Numbered from the stretch's first letter, positions 24,527-33,557 are shown. The stretch: DNA of 64,000 nt from UBA8904 sp035448625 (GCA_035448625.1 DAOTJI010000002.1:1-64000), one strand, 5' to 3'. Notes: generated from the sequence alone by a model not told the origin. Translations and numbers: made by a program.

Positions 24527-25876
24527 CTACGCCTTCCATCCGGCACGGACAAACGCCACCGCTTCTTCCCAACTGCGAATTCTGTTTTCCAACTGTTCTT
24601 CTTCCAGTGCCCGCAGGATTTCCCCGATCCGCTTTCCCGGGAGAAAACCCATCGACAGCAGATCGTCTCCCGTCAGCAGGCGCGGCGGGTGCAGATCGTC
24701 ATGCTCCGTCTTTTGCAGTTGCTCCCTGCAGAATTCATAATGATCCAGCATCCCGTGACTGGCCAGACAATCCAGCCGGTGCAATTGCAGGTGCAGCTGA
24801 AAATTCGGCATCCGCAAAAACCGCTTCAATCGGGCAGGCCGCATTTTCTGCACATTCATAAACGCCATGTGCTGACGAATCAGGTCCAGAACGGTTTCCC
24901 GGAGGGTTCGCGAGAACCGCAGCCGCCGCATCACATCATCAGCAATGGATTCTCCCAGTTTCACGTGTCCGTAAAAATGAACGCCCTTTTCATCCTCCGT
25001 CCGTGTAACGGGCTTGCCGACGTCGTGCAAAAGCGCCGCCCAGGCCAGCGCCGTGTCCGCCTCCGGCCGGTTTTCCTCCGACAGGATTTCCGTCATCATC
25101 AGCGTGTGCCGCCAGACATCTCCTTCCGGATGAAAACGGGGCGGCTGTTCCACCCCCCGCATCCGGTCCACTTCCGGCAGGATTTGTTTCAGCAGACCCG
25201 TCTCGGCCATCAATTCCAAACCCCGCCGCGCTCCGCCTCTCGTAAGGATTTTGTTCAATTCCTCCTGCACGCGCTCCGAACTGATCTCCCGGATTTTCGC
25301 CGCGTGGCGCAGAATGGCGTCCCGAACGTCTGCCTCCAGATGAAAATCCAGATGGGCGGCAAAACGGATCGCCCGCAGCATTCTTAAATAGTCTTCATTA
25401 AAACGAACAGCCGGATCGCCGATTGTGCGAATGATTTTCTTTTCGATGTCGTCCCGGCCGCCGACATAATCGACAATGTCGTTGGTTTCGGGATCCATCA
25501 ACAGGCCGTTGATCGTAAAATCCCGTCGCAGGACGTCTTCCCGGGCCGATGAAAAGCGCACTTGTGTGGGACGGCGTCCGTCTTCATAAACATCGTCGTT
25601 GCGAAACGTGGCCACCTCATAGGAAAAACCGTCCTCCAGAACCACCACCACACCGAATTTGGCGCCCACGGCAACGGTATGTTCAAAAAGACGAAGGACC
25701 TGATCCGGCAGGGCGGAGGTGGCGATGTCGTAATCGCCGGGGAAACCCCCGCGTACAAAATCCCGAACGCAGCCTCCCACAAAGTAGGCTTCAAAACCCG
25801 CGCGCCGCAGGCCCTCAACAACCCGCTTCGCGACCTGCCTTTTTTCGATGGAAGAATCGTCCGCCTTTCGGATCAA
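24527..25876 (-). CDS. CCA tRNA nucleotidyltransferase / poly(A)-polymerase-like, with HD domain
   Basis: About 449 residues. N-terminal nucleotidyltransferase: VGGCVRDFVRG and FPGDYDIATSA with the catalytic DxD, RRDFTINGLLMD, then the RNA-binding RFNEDYLRMLRAIRFAAHLDF. A C-terminal HD domain is present (WRHTLMMTE and LLHDVGKP). It adds or repairs the tRNA 3' CCA end, or acts as poly(A) polymerase; the two cannot be told apart surely by eye. A TTG at 25876 is chosen as start because GAGG lies 7 bases upstream; the much longer frame to 26110 overlaps thiC and is not credible. Confidence 0.88.
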   Translation of the reverse strand: MIRKADDSSIEKRQVAKRVVEGLRRAGFEAYFVGGCVRDFVRGGFPGDYDIATSALPDQVLRLFEHTVAVGAKFGVVVVLEDGFSYEVATFRNDDVYEDGRRPTQVRFSSAREDVLRRDFTINGLLMDPETNDIVDYVGGRDDIEKKIIRTIGDPAVRFNEDYLRMLRAIRFAAHLDFHLEADVRDAILRHAAKIREISSERVQEELNKILTRGGARRGLELMAETGLLKQILPEVDRMRGVEQPPRFHPEGDVWRHTLMMTEILSEENRPEADTALAWAALLHDVGKPVTRTEDEKGVHFYGHVKLGESIADDVMRRLRFSRTLRETVLDLIRQHMAFMNVQKMRPARLKRFLRMPNFQLHLQLHRLDCLASHGMLDHYEFCREQLQKTEHDDLHPPRLLTGDDLLSMGFLPGKRIGEILRALEEEQLENRIRSWEEAVAFVRAGWKA

Positions 25877-25901
25877 TCTGTTTTCCTCGCGGCGATTGGA
25901 T

Positions 25902-27173
25902 TTATTTCTTACCCAGACGAATCGCGCAGAATTCGCCGCACATGGTGCAGCCTTCCTCATTCGCGCTTTTGCTTTTTTCCAAAAGCGCGGTCGTTTTGTC
26001 CGGGTCAAGGGAGGCGTCCACCTGCCCCTGCCAGTCAAAGTTCTTTCGACACTCGGACATTTTCCGGTCCCGCTCAAAAGCGCCCGGGATGCCTTTGGCA
26101 ATGTCGGCAATGTGCGCGGCGATACGCGCGGCCATTACGCCGTCGCGCACGTCGGCCAGCGTGGGCAGACGCAAATGCTCGGCCGGCGTTACATAGCATA
26201 GAAAATCTGCGCCGGCGGCGCCGGCGATGGCGCCCCCGATCGCGGAAGTGATGTGGTCGTAGCCGGGCGCAATGTCCGTCGGCAGCGGCCCCAGAACATA
26301 AAACGGAGCTCCCTGGCAGATTTTCTTCTGCAGCCGGATATTGGCTTCCACATCGGCGATCGGAACGTGTCCGGGCCCCTCGATCATGACCTGCACCCCG
26401 GCGGCGCGGGCACGGGCCGCTAGCCCGCCCAGCAGGTTCAGCTCGAAGACCTGCCCCTGATCCGTCGCGTCGGCAATGGCCCCGGGCCGCAGGCCGTCGC
26501 CCAGACTCAACACCATGTCATAGCGGCGGGCGATATCCAGAAGCCGGTCATATTCTTCAAAGAGCGGATTTTCCCTTTGGTTGCAGCGCATCCAGTTGGC
26601 CGTCATCGAACCGCCCCGGCTGACGATGCCCAGCACCCTGCCCTGCGCCTCCACGACGGCCACGCTTTGACGGGTCACTCCGCAGTGCACGGTGATAAAA
26701 TCGACGCCGTCACGGCCGTTTTCTTCGATCACCGCAAACAGGTCATCCGATGTCATATCGGAAATGGCTTTTTTTTCTTCCAGCATTTTTACCGCCGCCT
26801 GATAAATCGGCACCGTGCCGATGGCGACCGTGGATTTTTCCATGACGGCTTTGCGAATGTCCGCCAGTCTTCCCCCCGTGGACAGATCCATCACGGCATC
26901 CGCCCCTGCCGCGATCGCCACGGATAATTTTTCCAACTCCAGATTCAAATCGTTATTGTCTTTGGACGTTCCGATATTGGCGTTGACCTTGGTACGCAGC
27001 CCCAGACCGATGGCCAGCGGCCGAATGGCCGCGTGGTTCACGTTGCGGCAGATCACGATGGTTCCATCGGCAATGCCCCGGCGAATGGTTTCCGGCCGAA
27101 CGCCTTCCTGAACCGCGCTCAGCTTCATTTCCTCGGTAAGAACGCCCTGGCGGGCTTTTTCCAACTGCGTCAT
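25902..27173 (-). CDS. thiC: Phosphomethylpyrimidine synthase ThiC
   Basis: A 423-residue radical-SAM enzyme that converts aminoimidazole ribotide to HMP-phosphate for thiamine. Visible signatures: VNANIGTS, GADAVMDLSTGG, GVDFITVHCGV, EGPGHVP and the C-terminal Fe-S motif CTMCGEFCAIR (CxxCx4C). It lacks the long N-terminal extension of plant and E. coli types, as usual for anaerobes. GGAG lies 9 bases before ATG 27173, which overlaps the thiD stop by 4 bases (ATGA). Confidence 0.96.
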   Translation of the reverse strand: MTQLEKARQGVLTEEMKLSAVQEGVRPETIRRGIADGTIVICRNVNHAAIRPLAIGLGLRTKVNANIGTSKDNNDLNLELEKLSVAIAAGADAVMDLSTGGRLADIRKAVMEKSTVAIGTVPIYQAAVKMLEEKKAISDMTSDDLFAVIEENGRDGVDFITVHCGVTRQSVAVVEAQGRVLGIVSRGGSMTANWMRCNQRENPLFEEYDRLLDIARRYDMVLSLGDGLRPGAIADATDQGQVFELNLLGGLAARARAAGVQVMIEGPGHVPIADVEANIRLQKKICQGAPFYVLGPLPTDIAPGYDHITSAIGGAIAGAAGADFLCYVTPAEHLRLPTLADVRDGVMAARIAAHIADIAKGIPGAFERDRKMSECRKNFDWQGQVDASLDPDKTTALLEKSKSANEEGCTMCGEFCAIRLGKK

Positions 27174-27994
27174 GATTTCTTCTCCTTGGGTAACGCTAGA
27201 TCCTTCCACAGATTCACCGGGCCTTGCCCTCTCCCCAGAGGCAGCGAATGCTGAATGGCCCTTGCCGTCAGAATCTTCGCCTGCTGCACGGCCTCATGGA
27301 TCCCGCAGCCCCGTGCGAGATGCGATGCCAGCACCGAGGCGAAGGTACAGCCGGTTCCATGCGTGTTTTTCGTTCGCAACCGCTTTGCTGCAAACACATC
27401 ATACCGACCGCCGTCATAAACCATATCCACGCTGCCGGCCGGCCTTCTCCCGGGGAGATGTCCCCCTTTGACCACCACTTTTTTCACTCCCAGACCCAAA
27501 ATGACGGCGGCGGCATTTTTCATGTCCTCCACCGAACGGATTTTCATGCGAGCCAGAAATTCGGCTTCGGGAATATTCGGCGTCAGAACGTCCGCCAGCG
27601 GAAGCAGTGTAGCCACCAGCGCCTGGGCTGCCCTGTTCGTCATCAGGGGGTGTCCGCCCTTGGCGATCATCACCGGATCCACCACGACATTCTTCAAGCG
27701 ATACTGTATGATCTTCGCGGCCACCGCCTTCACCGCCTCCGGCGTCATGAGCATGCCGGTTTTGACCGCGTCCGCGCCGATATCCCCCAGTACCGAATCC
27801 AGCTGGGCCGCAATCCATTTCGGCGGCACGGGAAAAACAGACTGCACGCCCCGTGTGTTTTGCGCGGTCACCGCGGTTACGGCGCATACTGCATAACAAC
27901 CGCAGGCATGAACCGCTTTCAGGTCAGCCTGAATCCCCGCCCCGCCGCCGGAGTCCGATCCACCTATGCATAACACCCGGATTGGCTTTCCCAT
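27170..27994 (-). CDS. thiD: Hydroxymethylpyrimidine/phosphomethylpyrimidine kinase ThiD
   Basis: A 274-residue ribokinase-fold enzyme: IGGSDSGGGAGIQADLK at the N-terminus, VVDPVMIAKGG in the middle, and the anion-hole motif THGTGCTFASVLAS near the C-terminus. It phosphorylates HMP and HMP-P on the way to thiamine. Directly coupled to thiN (adjacent by zero bases) and thiC (4-base overlap). No ThiE domain is fused. Confidence 0.95.
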   Translation of the reverse strand: MGKPIRVLCIGGSDSGGGAGIQADLKAVHACGCYAVCAVTAVTAQNTRGVQSVFPVPPKWIAAQLDSVLGDIGADAVKTGMLMTPEAVKAVAAKIIQYRLKNVVVDPVMIAKGGHPLMTNRAAQALVATLLPLADVLTPNIPEAEFLARMKIRSVEDMKNAAAVILGLGVKKVVVKGGHLPGRRPAGSVDMVYDGGRYDVFAAKRLRTKNTHGTGCTFASVLASHLARGCGIHEAVQQAKILTARAIQHSLPLGRGQGPVNLWKDLALPKEKKS

Positions 27995-28666
27995 TCAGTC
28001 CGCCTCCGGAAAGAAATCTTTCCGCCAGTAACGAACGACCAGCAGATGACCCGAGAGGACGCGAATTCGGGCCCTCTTAGAAACAATGCGGTTGCTGATG
28101 CCGCGGGATTCGGAAAGCTCGAAGGCACCTTCTTCCAGCGGATAAGCAAACCCTTCCAGCGTTACGCCTTCCACCCGGGGGGAAAGCGCCAGAAGAGACA
28201 CAAGGCAGTCTTCCGCGTTTTCAAAAACCGTCTCTTCCGTAAGGACAAACGCTTCACCGTATTCGTCCAGCAGGCAGGCGGCGACGCCGGCTTTCTTCGC
28301 CCGGACCAGCAAAAACACATTGGCCAGGGCATGATCGATTCTTCCGCCCAGCGCCCCCCAGATCTGTATCCTTTCGGGCTTCAGACCCAGCGCATAATCC
28401 AGGGCCAGCGCCGTATCGGTGAAATCTTTGCCGGTCGGGTAACGGATCATCTCCACGCCCTGCCGTTCATAACGCTTCCTCTGTTCCGGGGCGATGGAAT
28501 CCATGTCGCCGATGACAACATCCGGCTTCCGTTCGGCTTCCGACAAATGACGGGCGCCGCCGTCGCAGCAGATCATCAGATAATCACCGGTCCGGTTCAG
28601 CTTTTCGCGGAAAAATTCCCTGCTGCCGAGGCGTCCCCCGCTGACGATGACAATGGTTGCAGGCAT
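27995..28666 (-). CDS. thiN: Thiamine pyrophosphokinase
   Basis: About 223 residues. The catalytic N-terminal domain contains CCDGGARHL, PDVVIGDMDSI and KDFTDTALAL, which bind ATP-Mg, followed by GALGGRIDHALANVFLL and a beta-sandwich thiamine-binding C-terminal part. It makes TPP from thiamine. Start MPATIVIVSGG at 28666 is preferred over 28714 because the longer frame runs into the terminator hairpin. It is the first gene after the TPP riboswitch. Confidence 0.92.
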   Translation of the reverse strand: MPATIVIVSGGRLGSREFFREKLNRTGDYLMICCDGGARHLSEAERKPDVVIGDMDSIAPEQRKRYERQGVEMIRYPTGKDFTDTALALDYALGLKPERIQIWGALGGRIDHALANVFLLVRAKKAGVAACLLDEYGEAFVLTEETVFENAEDCLVSLLALSPRVEGVTLEGFAYPLEEGAFELSESRGISNRIVSKRARIRVLSGHLLVVRYWRKDFFPEAD

Positions 28667-28680
28667 CGGTTGTTCCCAAT

Positions 28681-28717
28681 AAAAAAGCCATCCCTTTCTC
28701 CCTGCAAAGGACATGGC
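28681..28717 (-). terminator. Attenuator hairpin between the TPP riboswitch and thiN
   Basis: On the reverse strand GCCAT-GT-CCTTT pairs with AAAGG-G-ATGGC and is followed by six T. It ends 15 bases before the thiN start. Its position just after the aptamer indicates transcription termination when TPP is bound. Confidence 0.82.
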
Positions 28718-28737
28718 TCCAATGGATGAGCAAAACC

Positions 28738-28834
28738 GCCACTCCCTACGCCGGCATTACCCGTGTCAGGTTCAAAGGGTGTAATCTCAGCCATACATTC
28801 CACAGGACAGGAAACATACGGCACCCCTGTGAGA
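28738..28834 (-). ncRNA. TPP riboswitch (THI element)
   Basis: On the reverse strand the conserved aptamer parts appear in order: CAGGGGTGCC, GGCTGAGA, ACCCTTTGAACCTGA, and GGTAATGCCGGCGTAGGGA. It controls the downstream thiN-thiD-thiC run, with the expression platform at 28681-28717. Genes cca and nlpC, further downstream on the same strand, may share the transcript. Confidence 0.97.
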
Positions 28835-28903
28835 AAATTTATTACAATAAAGGCCAAAAAGCAAATGGTTTGATGCTGAAAAACAGCACTAGCGCTGCAT
28901 ACT

Positions 28904-29242
28904 TCAAATCCTTCTGCATCCGGGACCGGTCAGAGCACTCTGTCCGCCTGTCTCCGGAATCACTTGAATCTGTGTGTTGATGCGTTCTCTCAGCGCCGGA
29001 ACATGGGAAATGACACCGATGAGCTTACCGTCCTGCCGCAATCCGGAAAGCGTTGCCAGAGCCGTCTCCAGCGTGTCTTCATCCAGTGCGCCAAACCGTT
29101 CATCCAGAAAAAGAGAATCAACGCGCATTGTGCGGCTGGCCATTTGCGAAAGGCCTAACGCCAGCGTCAGAGTGACGATAAAGCTTTCGCCGCCGGAGAG
29201 GCTTTTGGTAGAGTGGGTCTCGCCCGCCAGTTCACAAAAGAG
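28904..29242 (-). pseudogene. 3' remnant of sbcC (exonuclease subunit)
   Basis: The open frame encodes about 110 residues of the extreme C-terminus of SbcC: TKSLSGGESFIVTLTLALGL (ABC signature), DSLFLDERFGALDEDTLETA (Walker B, with DER in place of the usual DEG), and LIGVISHVPALRERI. The remaining roughly 900 residues (Walker A, coiled coil, zinc hook) are missing: the frame meets a stop at 29243-29245 and upstream sequence is unrelated. No sbcD is present. It marks the left edge of the accessory island and is probably what an insertion or deletion left behind. Confidence 0.8.
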
Positions 29243-29390
29243 TCAAATTCCTCATAACGCTTGCGCCCATAAAGAGCGGCCAATATGCCACGGAGGTGTG
29301 GAGAAGTTTCATTTGATGCCTTTATCGTTATAATTTGCTTTATTGTTCTCAATCCAGAGAGCGCCCTTGTTTTCTAAAAGGGATAGGATA

Positions 29391-30545
29391 TTATTTTACA
29401 ATATCCGTAATATTTTTCAGGGGCAGAACAAAAACATCGTTTTCCAGGGGATATGCTTCGCTGCCCGGATAGACGATAAAACCCTTGCGGCAACCAAGAT
29501 CACCGTAGCTGGTCCAAAATCCTTTTGTGGCCTGAGGACTCAGCGAGTATTTGATTTCAACCGCAATCGGCGCTTTTGTATCGTTCAGAAGCAATAAATC
29601 AATTTCCGCGCCGGAACTGCTTCGATAAAAATAGAACTGCCAGCCCGCTGGCAATATCCCTATAATCTGCTCAATGACCAACCCTTCCCACGAACTCCCC
29701 ACCGCGGGATGGCCATATAAGGCATCCAGCGTGCGATTCCCCAGAAGGGCATGCAAGACACCGGTGTCGCGAATGTAAATTTTGGGCGACTTGATCAATC
29801 TTTTATTAATATTGGCATAATAAGGCTGTAACTGCCTGACAACAAAAGTCTCATCCAGGATGTCCAGATAATGCCTCACGGTAGGTGCGGATATTCCCAT
29901 GTTGTTGGCCATTTGCGAAGCATTCCACAATTGCCCCTGCACATGAGCCAGCATGGTCCAAAACCGGCGTAGTTGAACGGCCGGAATACGAATCCCCAAC
30001 TGCGGGATATCGCGCTCCAGGTAAGTCTTGATGAATGCTTCCCGCCAAGTCATGCTTTCTTCGTCTGATCCTGCCAGAAAACTTTTCGGATAGCCGCCCC
30101 TTAACCATAATCGGCGCATTTTCCCGTAATCGACTTCCTGCAAATCAAACGGAGTAAGTTCGTGATAGACAATCCGGCCGGCTAAACTTTCCGCTGCCTG
30201 ACGCTTCAATTCCGGCGAGGCTGAACCGAGAATTAAAAAACGGCCTGGTTTTCTATTCTGATCAACCAGAGCTCTGATCAGTGGAAATAATGTCGGCTGG
30301 CTTTGGATTTCATCAATAATCACCAAATAGTCCGCATATTGGTTTAAATATATTTCCGCATCACGTAATTTATTGAAGTCGGAGGGTAATTCCAGATCCA
30401 GATAGATTGATTTTGTCTTAATATTGGATTGTATCTGCCTGGCCAGTGTGGTTTTTCCTGTCTGGCGGGAGCCGACAATACCCACAACCGGGTAGGCCTT
30501 TAAAGATCGTTCAATTTCTTTACGCAGATGTCGTTCTATGAACAT
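29391..30545 (-). CDS. AAA ATPase with DUF4143 domain
   Basis: A 384-residue protein: Walker A GIVGSRQTGKTTLARQI, Walker B YLVIIDEIQSQP, sensor-like GRFLILGSASPEL (AAA_14 domain, residues 1-160), followed by the DUF4143 part with a winged helix (ASQMANNMGISAPTVRHYLDIL) and a C-terminal nuclease-like fold (GAEIDLLLL...VEIKYS). The E-x-D-x(n)-E-x-K pattern in the tail resembles restriction-endonuclease-fold sites. These proteins are common, mobile and functionally undefined. Flanking sequences are non-coding, suggesting independent acquisition. Confidence 0.9.
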   Translation of the reverse strand: MFIERHLRKEIERSLKAYPVVGIVGSRQTGKTTLARQIQSNIKTKSIYLDLELPSDFNKLRDAEIYLNQYADYLVIIDEIQSQPTLFPLIRALVDQNRKPGRFLILGSASPELKRQAAESLAGRIVYHELTPFDLQEVDYGKMRRLWLRGGYPKSFLAGSDEESMTWREAFIKTYLERDIPQLGIRIPAVQLRRFWTMLAHVQGQLWNASQMANNMGISAPTVRHYLDILDETFVVRQLQPYYANINKRLIKSPKIYIRDTGVLHALLGNRTLDALYGHPAVGSSWEGLVIEQIIGILPAGWQFYFYRSSSGAEIDLLLLNDTKAPIAVEIKYSLSPQATKGFWTSYGDLGCRKGFIVYPGSEAYPLENDVFVLPLKNITDIVK

Positions 30546-30672
30546 TGCAAATCGAAAGCCTCTATTTCATTTTGCATGGATTGTAATCGCAGAAATCCTA
30601 TAAGTCAAGGAACAAAAATAGGAATTTTCTAAAGCCAACAATTTTCTAACTTTTCGATAAAAAGAATCTATC

Positions 30673-32544
30673 TTATATAAGGCTTTTCATCAAATCATGG
30701 GCGATATTGACGCTTTCCAGGCGCATCATGCTTTCTTCCGAGCGGCCATACCCCAGCAGATTGATGCTGCCATACCAGACAATACTCTGGTCAATGATCG
30801 CGAATTTTTGATGGATGTTGGATTTGAAAATAATTTGCAGCCCCATGGATTCCATCTCTGCAAAAATCTCTCGCAGAGTCTTGTCGTCTTTATAATCCGT
30901 AACAGGGCGCGTCATAACGACGACTTTGATCTGCTTGTGCAAAGCGGCGGCAATCAACGGCAATGCCTGCTGAATTCGTCGTTTTGTTGCGAACGGACTG
31001 ACAATCACAATTTCTTTTTGGGCACTTGCCAAATCATTCTCATAAATGGGAAGGAAATTTTGATGGTCAAAAATAATGTCCACGGAATTGTCGGCTAGGC
31101 CCTCCGCTCGAACCTTGTAACCCAATGACGCATAGCCAGACAATTTCTTATTATACATCTTCGAAAACACCCTGACCTGGCTGTCCACGTAGTCATAAAT
31201 TTGGACATTCTCCTTGCCTGCAAAGAGACGGTGCAGGCGCCCTGCATACTGCTGAACGGTTCCCTTCCAGGAGATCGGCATCGCCAGAAAAAGCGTGTCG
31301 AGCCTTGGTTCATCAAAACCTTCGCCAATATATTTACCAGTCGCCAACAACGTCAGTGGCTGTCCGGCAGGTGTTTTATTGATTCTGAGAAACGCCGCCT
31401 TCTTTTCTTTCGCGCTTGCGCTGCCGGTCAATGAAATAACATCGGGAATGCTTCCTTGCAGCATTTTTGCCAGCACTTCAACATGTGCGGTTCTTTCAGT
31501 CAGAACAAGACAGTTTCTGCCTTCGGAATAACTCTTGATAACGTCATCGGTGATTAGCCTGTTCCGCCAGTCGTTCGATACAATTTCGGAATAAAGTTCC
31601 TGGATAGAATAATCTTTCTCGTCCTGTTCAAATGACAATCGGAAATTTGTGAATCTTGGAATGATGTAATGTTCAAAGGGCCGCAAGCTGGCCTGCTGTT
31701 TTGCGTCCACCCGATACCGGACGGGGCCGCAGTGCATGAAAATGATCGGATGATGACCGTCTTGCCTTGACGCCGTGGCCGTCAATCCGTAGATATACTT
31801 TGCTGTAACAGTCTTGAGGATCTGTTCAAAACTGAACGCCGAAACATGATGACACTCATCGACAATCACCACACCGTAATCTTTCACAAGCTCCAAAACG
31901 TCGCCGCCGTTGCTTAAAGATTGCATGATCGCAATATCCACAATCCCGCAGGGACTCTTCTTCCCGGCGCCAATCAATCCGATCACACTTTGTCTTTTTT
32001 TTCGACCGCGTTTCTTTTCCACGGCGGGCAGGACTTCGTCGATTTTCAGGAACTCCGTAAGCCTGTCCGTCCATTGGGTAAGAAGCTGCTGTCTGTGGAC
32101 AAGAATCAACGTATTGACCTTGCGCTCGGCAATCAGCTTTGCAGCAATCACGGTTTTGCCGAAAGCCGTGGTGGCCGAAAGGATACCGTTTTCATGTTTT
32201 AACAACTCATCTGCGGCCTGACACTGCTCGTCCCTGAGTATTCCGTTGAAAGCCACTTGAATACTTCTTCCTTTTTGTGTCTTATCCAACCAGGCAGGTG
32301 TGATGCCCGCATCAGCGCAAAGCGCGATGATGTCCCCTTCGCACCCCCTCGGCAGGCAAAGATAATCGGGTGTTTCGTCGCAACAGAAAATAATTCTCGG
32401 TTTGTTGTAGGTCGTCAGGCGCATGGCCTGGGCTTTATAGAAATCGGGATTTTTAAATGCAGCCAGTCGTTTCAATGCGTTCAAGCCTCTTTGTGAAATA
32501 CCGGCTTTTTGAATAAATATCATATTGGCCCGAACTAACACCAT
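30673..32544 (-). CDS. SF2 helicase with C-terminal PLD nuclease domain (TOTE-type conflict system, 3' part)
   Basis: A 623-residue product. Order: N-terminal region (SQRGLNALKRLAAFKNPDFY); SF2 helicase of the XPB/SSL2-like type with Walker A SATTAFGKT (124-131), DECHH (229-233), LTATA (254-258) and QQYAGRLHR (motif VI, about 431-439); then a phospholipase-D-type nuclease domain with one HKD motif, HQKFAIID (578-585). This is the helicase-nuclease half of the primase-helicase-nuclease proteins of TOTE conflict systems. The frame stays open upstream to 32619, joining the primase gene except for one extra A. The ATG at 32544 is internal to the usual fused protein and has no convincing ribosome site. 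Confidence 0.88.
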   Translation of the reverse strand: MVLVRANMIFIQKAGISQRGLNALKRLAAFKNPDFYKAQAMRLTTYNKPRIIFCCDETPDYLCLPRGCEGDIIALCADAGITPAWLDKTQKGRSIQVAFNGILRDEQCQAADELLKHENGILSATTAFGKTVIAAKLIAERKVNTLILVHRQQLLTQWTDRLTEFLKIDEVLPAVEKKRGRKKRQSVIGLIGAGKKSPCGIVDIAIMQSLSNGGDVLELVKDYGVVIVDECHHVSAFSFEQILKTVTAKYIYGLTATASRQDGHHPIIFMHCGPVRYRVDAKQQASLRPFEHYIIPRFTNFRLSFEQDEKDYSIQELYSEIVSNDWRNRLITDDVIKSYSEGRNCLVLTERTAHVEVLAKMLQGSIPDVISLTGSASAKEKKAAFLRINKTPAGQPLTLLATGKYIGEGFDEPRLDTLFLAMPISWKGTVQQYAGRLHRLFAGKENVQIYDYVDSQVRVFSKMYNKKLSGYASLGYKVRAEGLADNSVDIIFDHQNFLPIYENDLASAQKEIVIVSPFATKRRIQQALPLIAAALHKQIKVVVMTRPVTDYKDDKTLREIFAEMESMGLQIIFKSNIHQKFAIIDQSIVWYGSINLLGYGRSEESMMRLESVNIAHDLMKSLI

Positions 32545-32614
32545 TTCTTTTGGAAAATCCTGAGAAGTCAGTCCGATTCGGGTCTTTGGCTCCCACGGTT
32601 TTTCACTTTCTTCA

Positions 32615-33550
32615 TCATCTTTTTTTCAACGCGCCCAACTCATCTTGCCCGCTCAAGCGCGCCGCAAGCGCAACAATACTTCCCTCGGACATTTTTTGAA
32701 TGGCGGATAAGAAATCCCACTGATTTTCATAAGGCTCGAAGTTCTCATCAATGAAGACACTGTTGCCAAGTTCACGTGCTTTTTTCTGCAGGGGCAGAGC
32801 GATTAAATTGCCGAAGCCGCCTTTCGGCATGGTATCCTGGTTTGGAAATAATCTATCGTAGGATTTGAAGGATAGTTCATGATGCCTGCTCATGGAGCAA
32901 GTGATTAATGCAGAGCCGAATCTTCTTGCCACAGTGGCAGGGATCGGAGCGTCAAAGAAAAACCACGCGTGTGCGCCGTTGCCTGATCTTGATCTCTCCA
33001 CAACAATGGGAATATCAAACGCCACACAAACAGAGCGAAGCGTTGTAATATCTCTTTGCCAGCCAACATCGTCAAAATCCATCGCCAGAAAACGACATGT
33101 TTCATCCACGCACAAAGGGTATATGCCTGCTATGACCTTCCCGCGCAGATGATCCTCGAGAACCTGCTCCGTCAATTCGTCATACGCCCTGTGGGCGCAA
33201 ACGGAACATTTGACCTGTGGCTTTCGGCAGACGCCCGATTTCCATTCGTTATGGCATGCGGGCGAGTATCCGGTATCACCTTTCTTGTTTTCCCATCGTT
33301 TGGCATAGACGTCATCTCTGCCTCTAAAAAGCGTCGCGAATAACTTTATCTTTTCTGATGGAGGGATTTCGGGCAGCAATACCGATGATTGAATGTTGCC
33401 ATTTGATTGGACAGGGAAGGTCGTCTCATAACTCTGCGAAGGAAGAATGTCGCGCAATTTTGCTTTAAGCCGCTCATTTTCCTTTTTCAAAGTTTCGTTT
33501 TCAGCCACTAATGCGTTGTATTTTTCCGGTAGTGTTTTATCATTCATCAT
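32615..33550 (-). CDS. Archaeo-eukaryotic-type primase domain protein (TOTE-type conflict system, 5' part)
   Basis: About 311 residues. An N-terminal coiled coil (NALVAENETLKKENERLKAK, about 12-31) precedes the primase: LFRGRDDVYAKRWE, a zinc-binding Cys set (CHNEWKSGVC, then CSVC, about 99-118), FLAMDFDD (metal-binding Asp pair, about 155-161), RSRSGNGAHAWFFFD (190-200) and SYDRLFPNQD. Family proteins continue directly into a helicase; here the frame ends just after the primase at an AAAAAAAGATGA sequence. ATG 33550 or 33547 is the likely start; the longer frame to 33610 overlaps a different small frame. Weak ribosome site. Confidence 0.85.
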   Translation of the reverse strand: MMNDKTLPEKYNALVAENETLKKENERLKAKLRDILPSQSYETTFPVQSNGNIQSSVLLPEIPPSEKIKLFATLFRGRDDVYAKRWENKKGDTGYSPACHNEWKSGVCRKPQVKCSVCAHRAYDELTEQVLEDHLRGKVIAGIYPLCVDETCRFLAMDFDDVGWQRDITTLRSVCVAFDIPIVVERSRSGNGAHAWFFFDAPIPATVARRFGSALITCSMSRHHELSFKSYDRLFPNQDTMPKGGFGNLIALPLQKKARELGNSVFIDENFEPYENQWDFLSAIQKMSEGSIVALAARLSGQDELGALKKR

Positions 33551-33557
33551 ATTTCTA

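Noticed and set aside
32620..32626. Canonical -1 programmed frameshift site
   Set aside because: The A-run resembles slippery sequences, but the frame needed is +1 (one A skipped), which does not fit the X XXY YYZ -1 mechanism; an indel or slippage is simpler.
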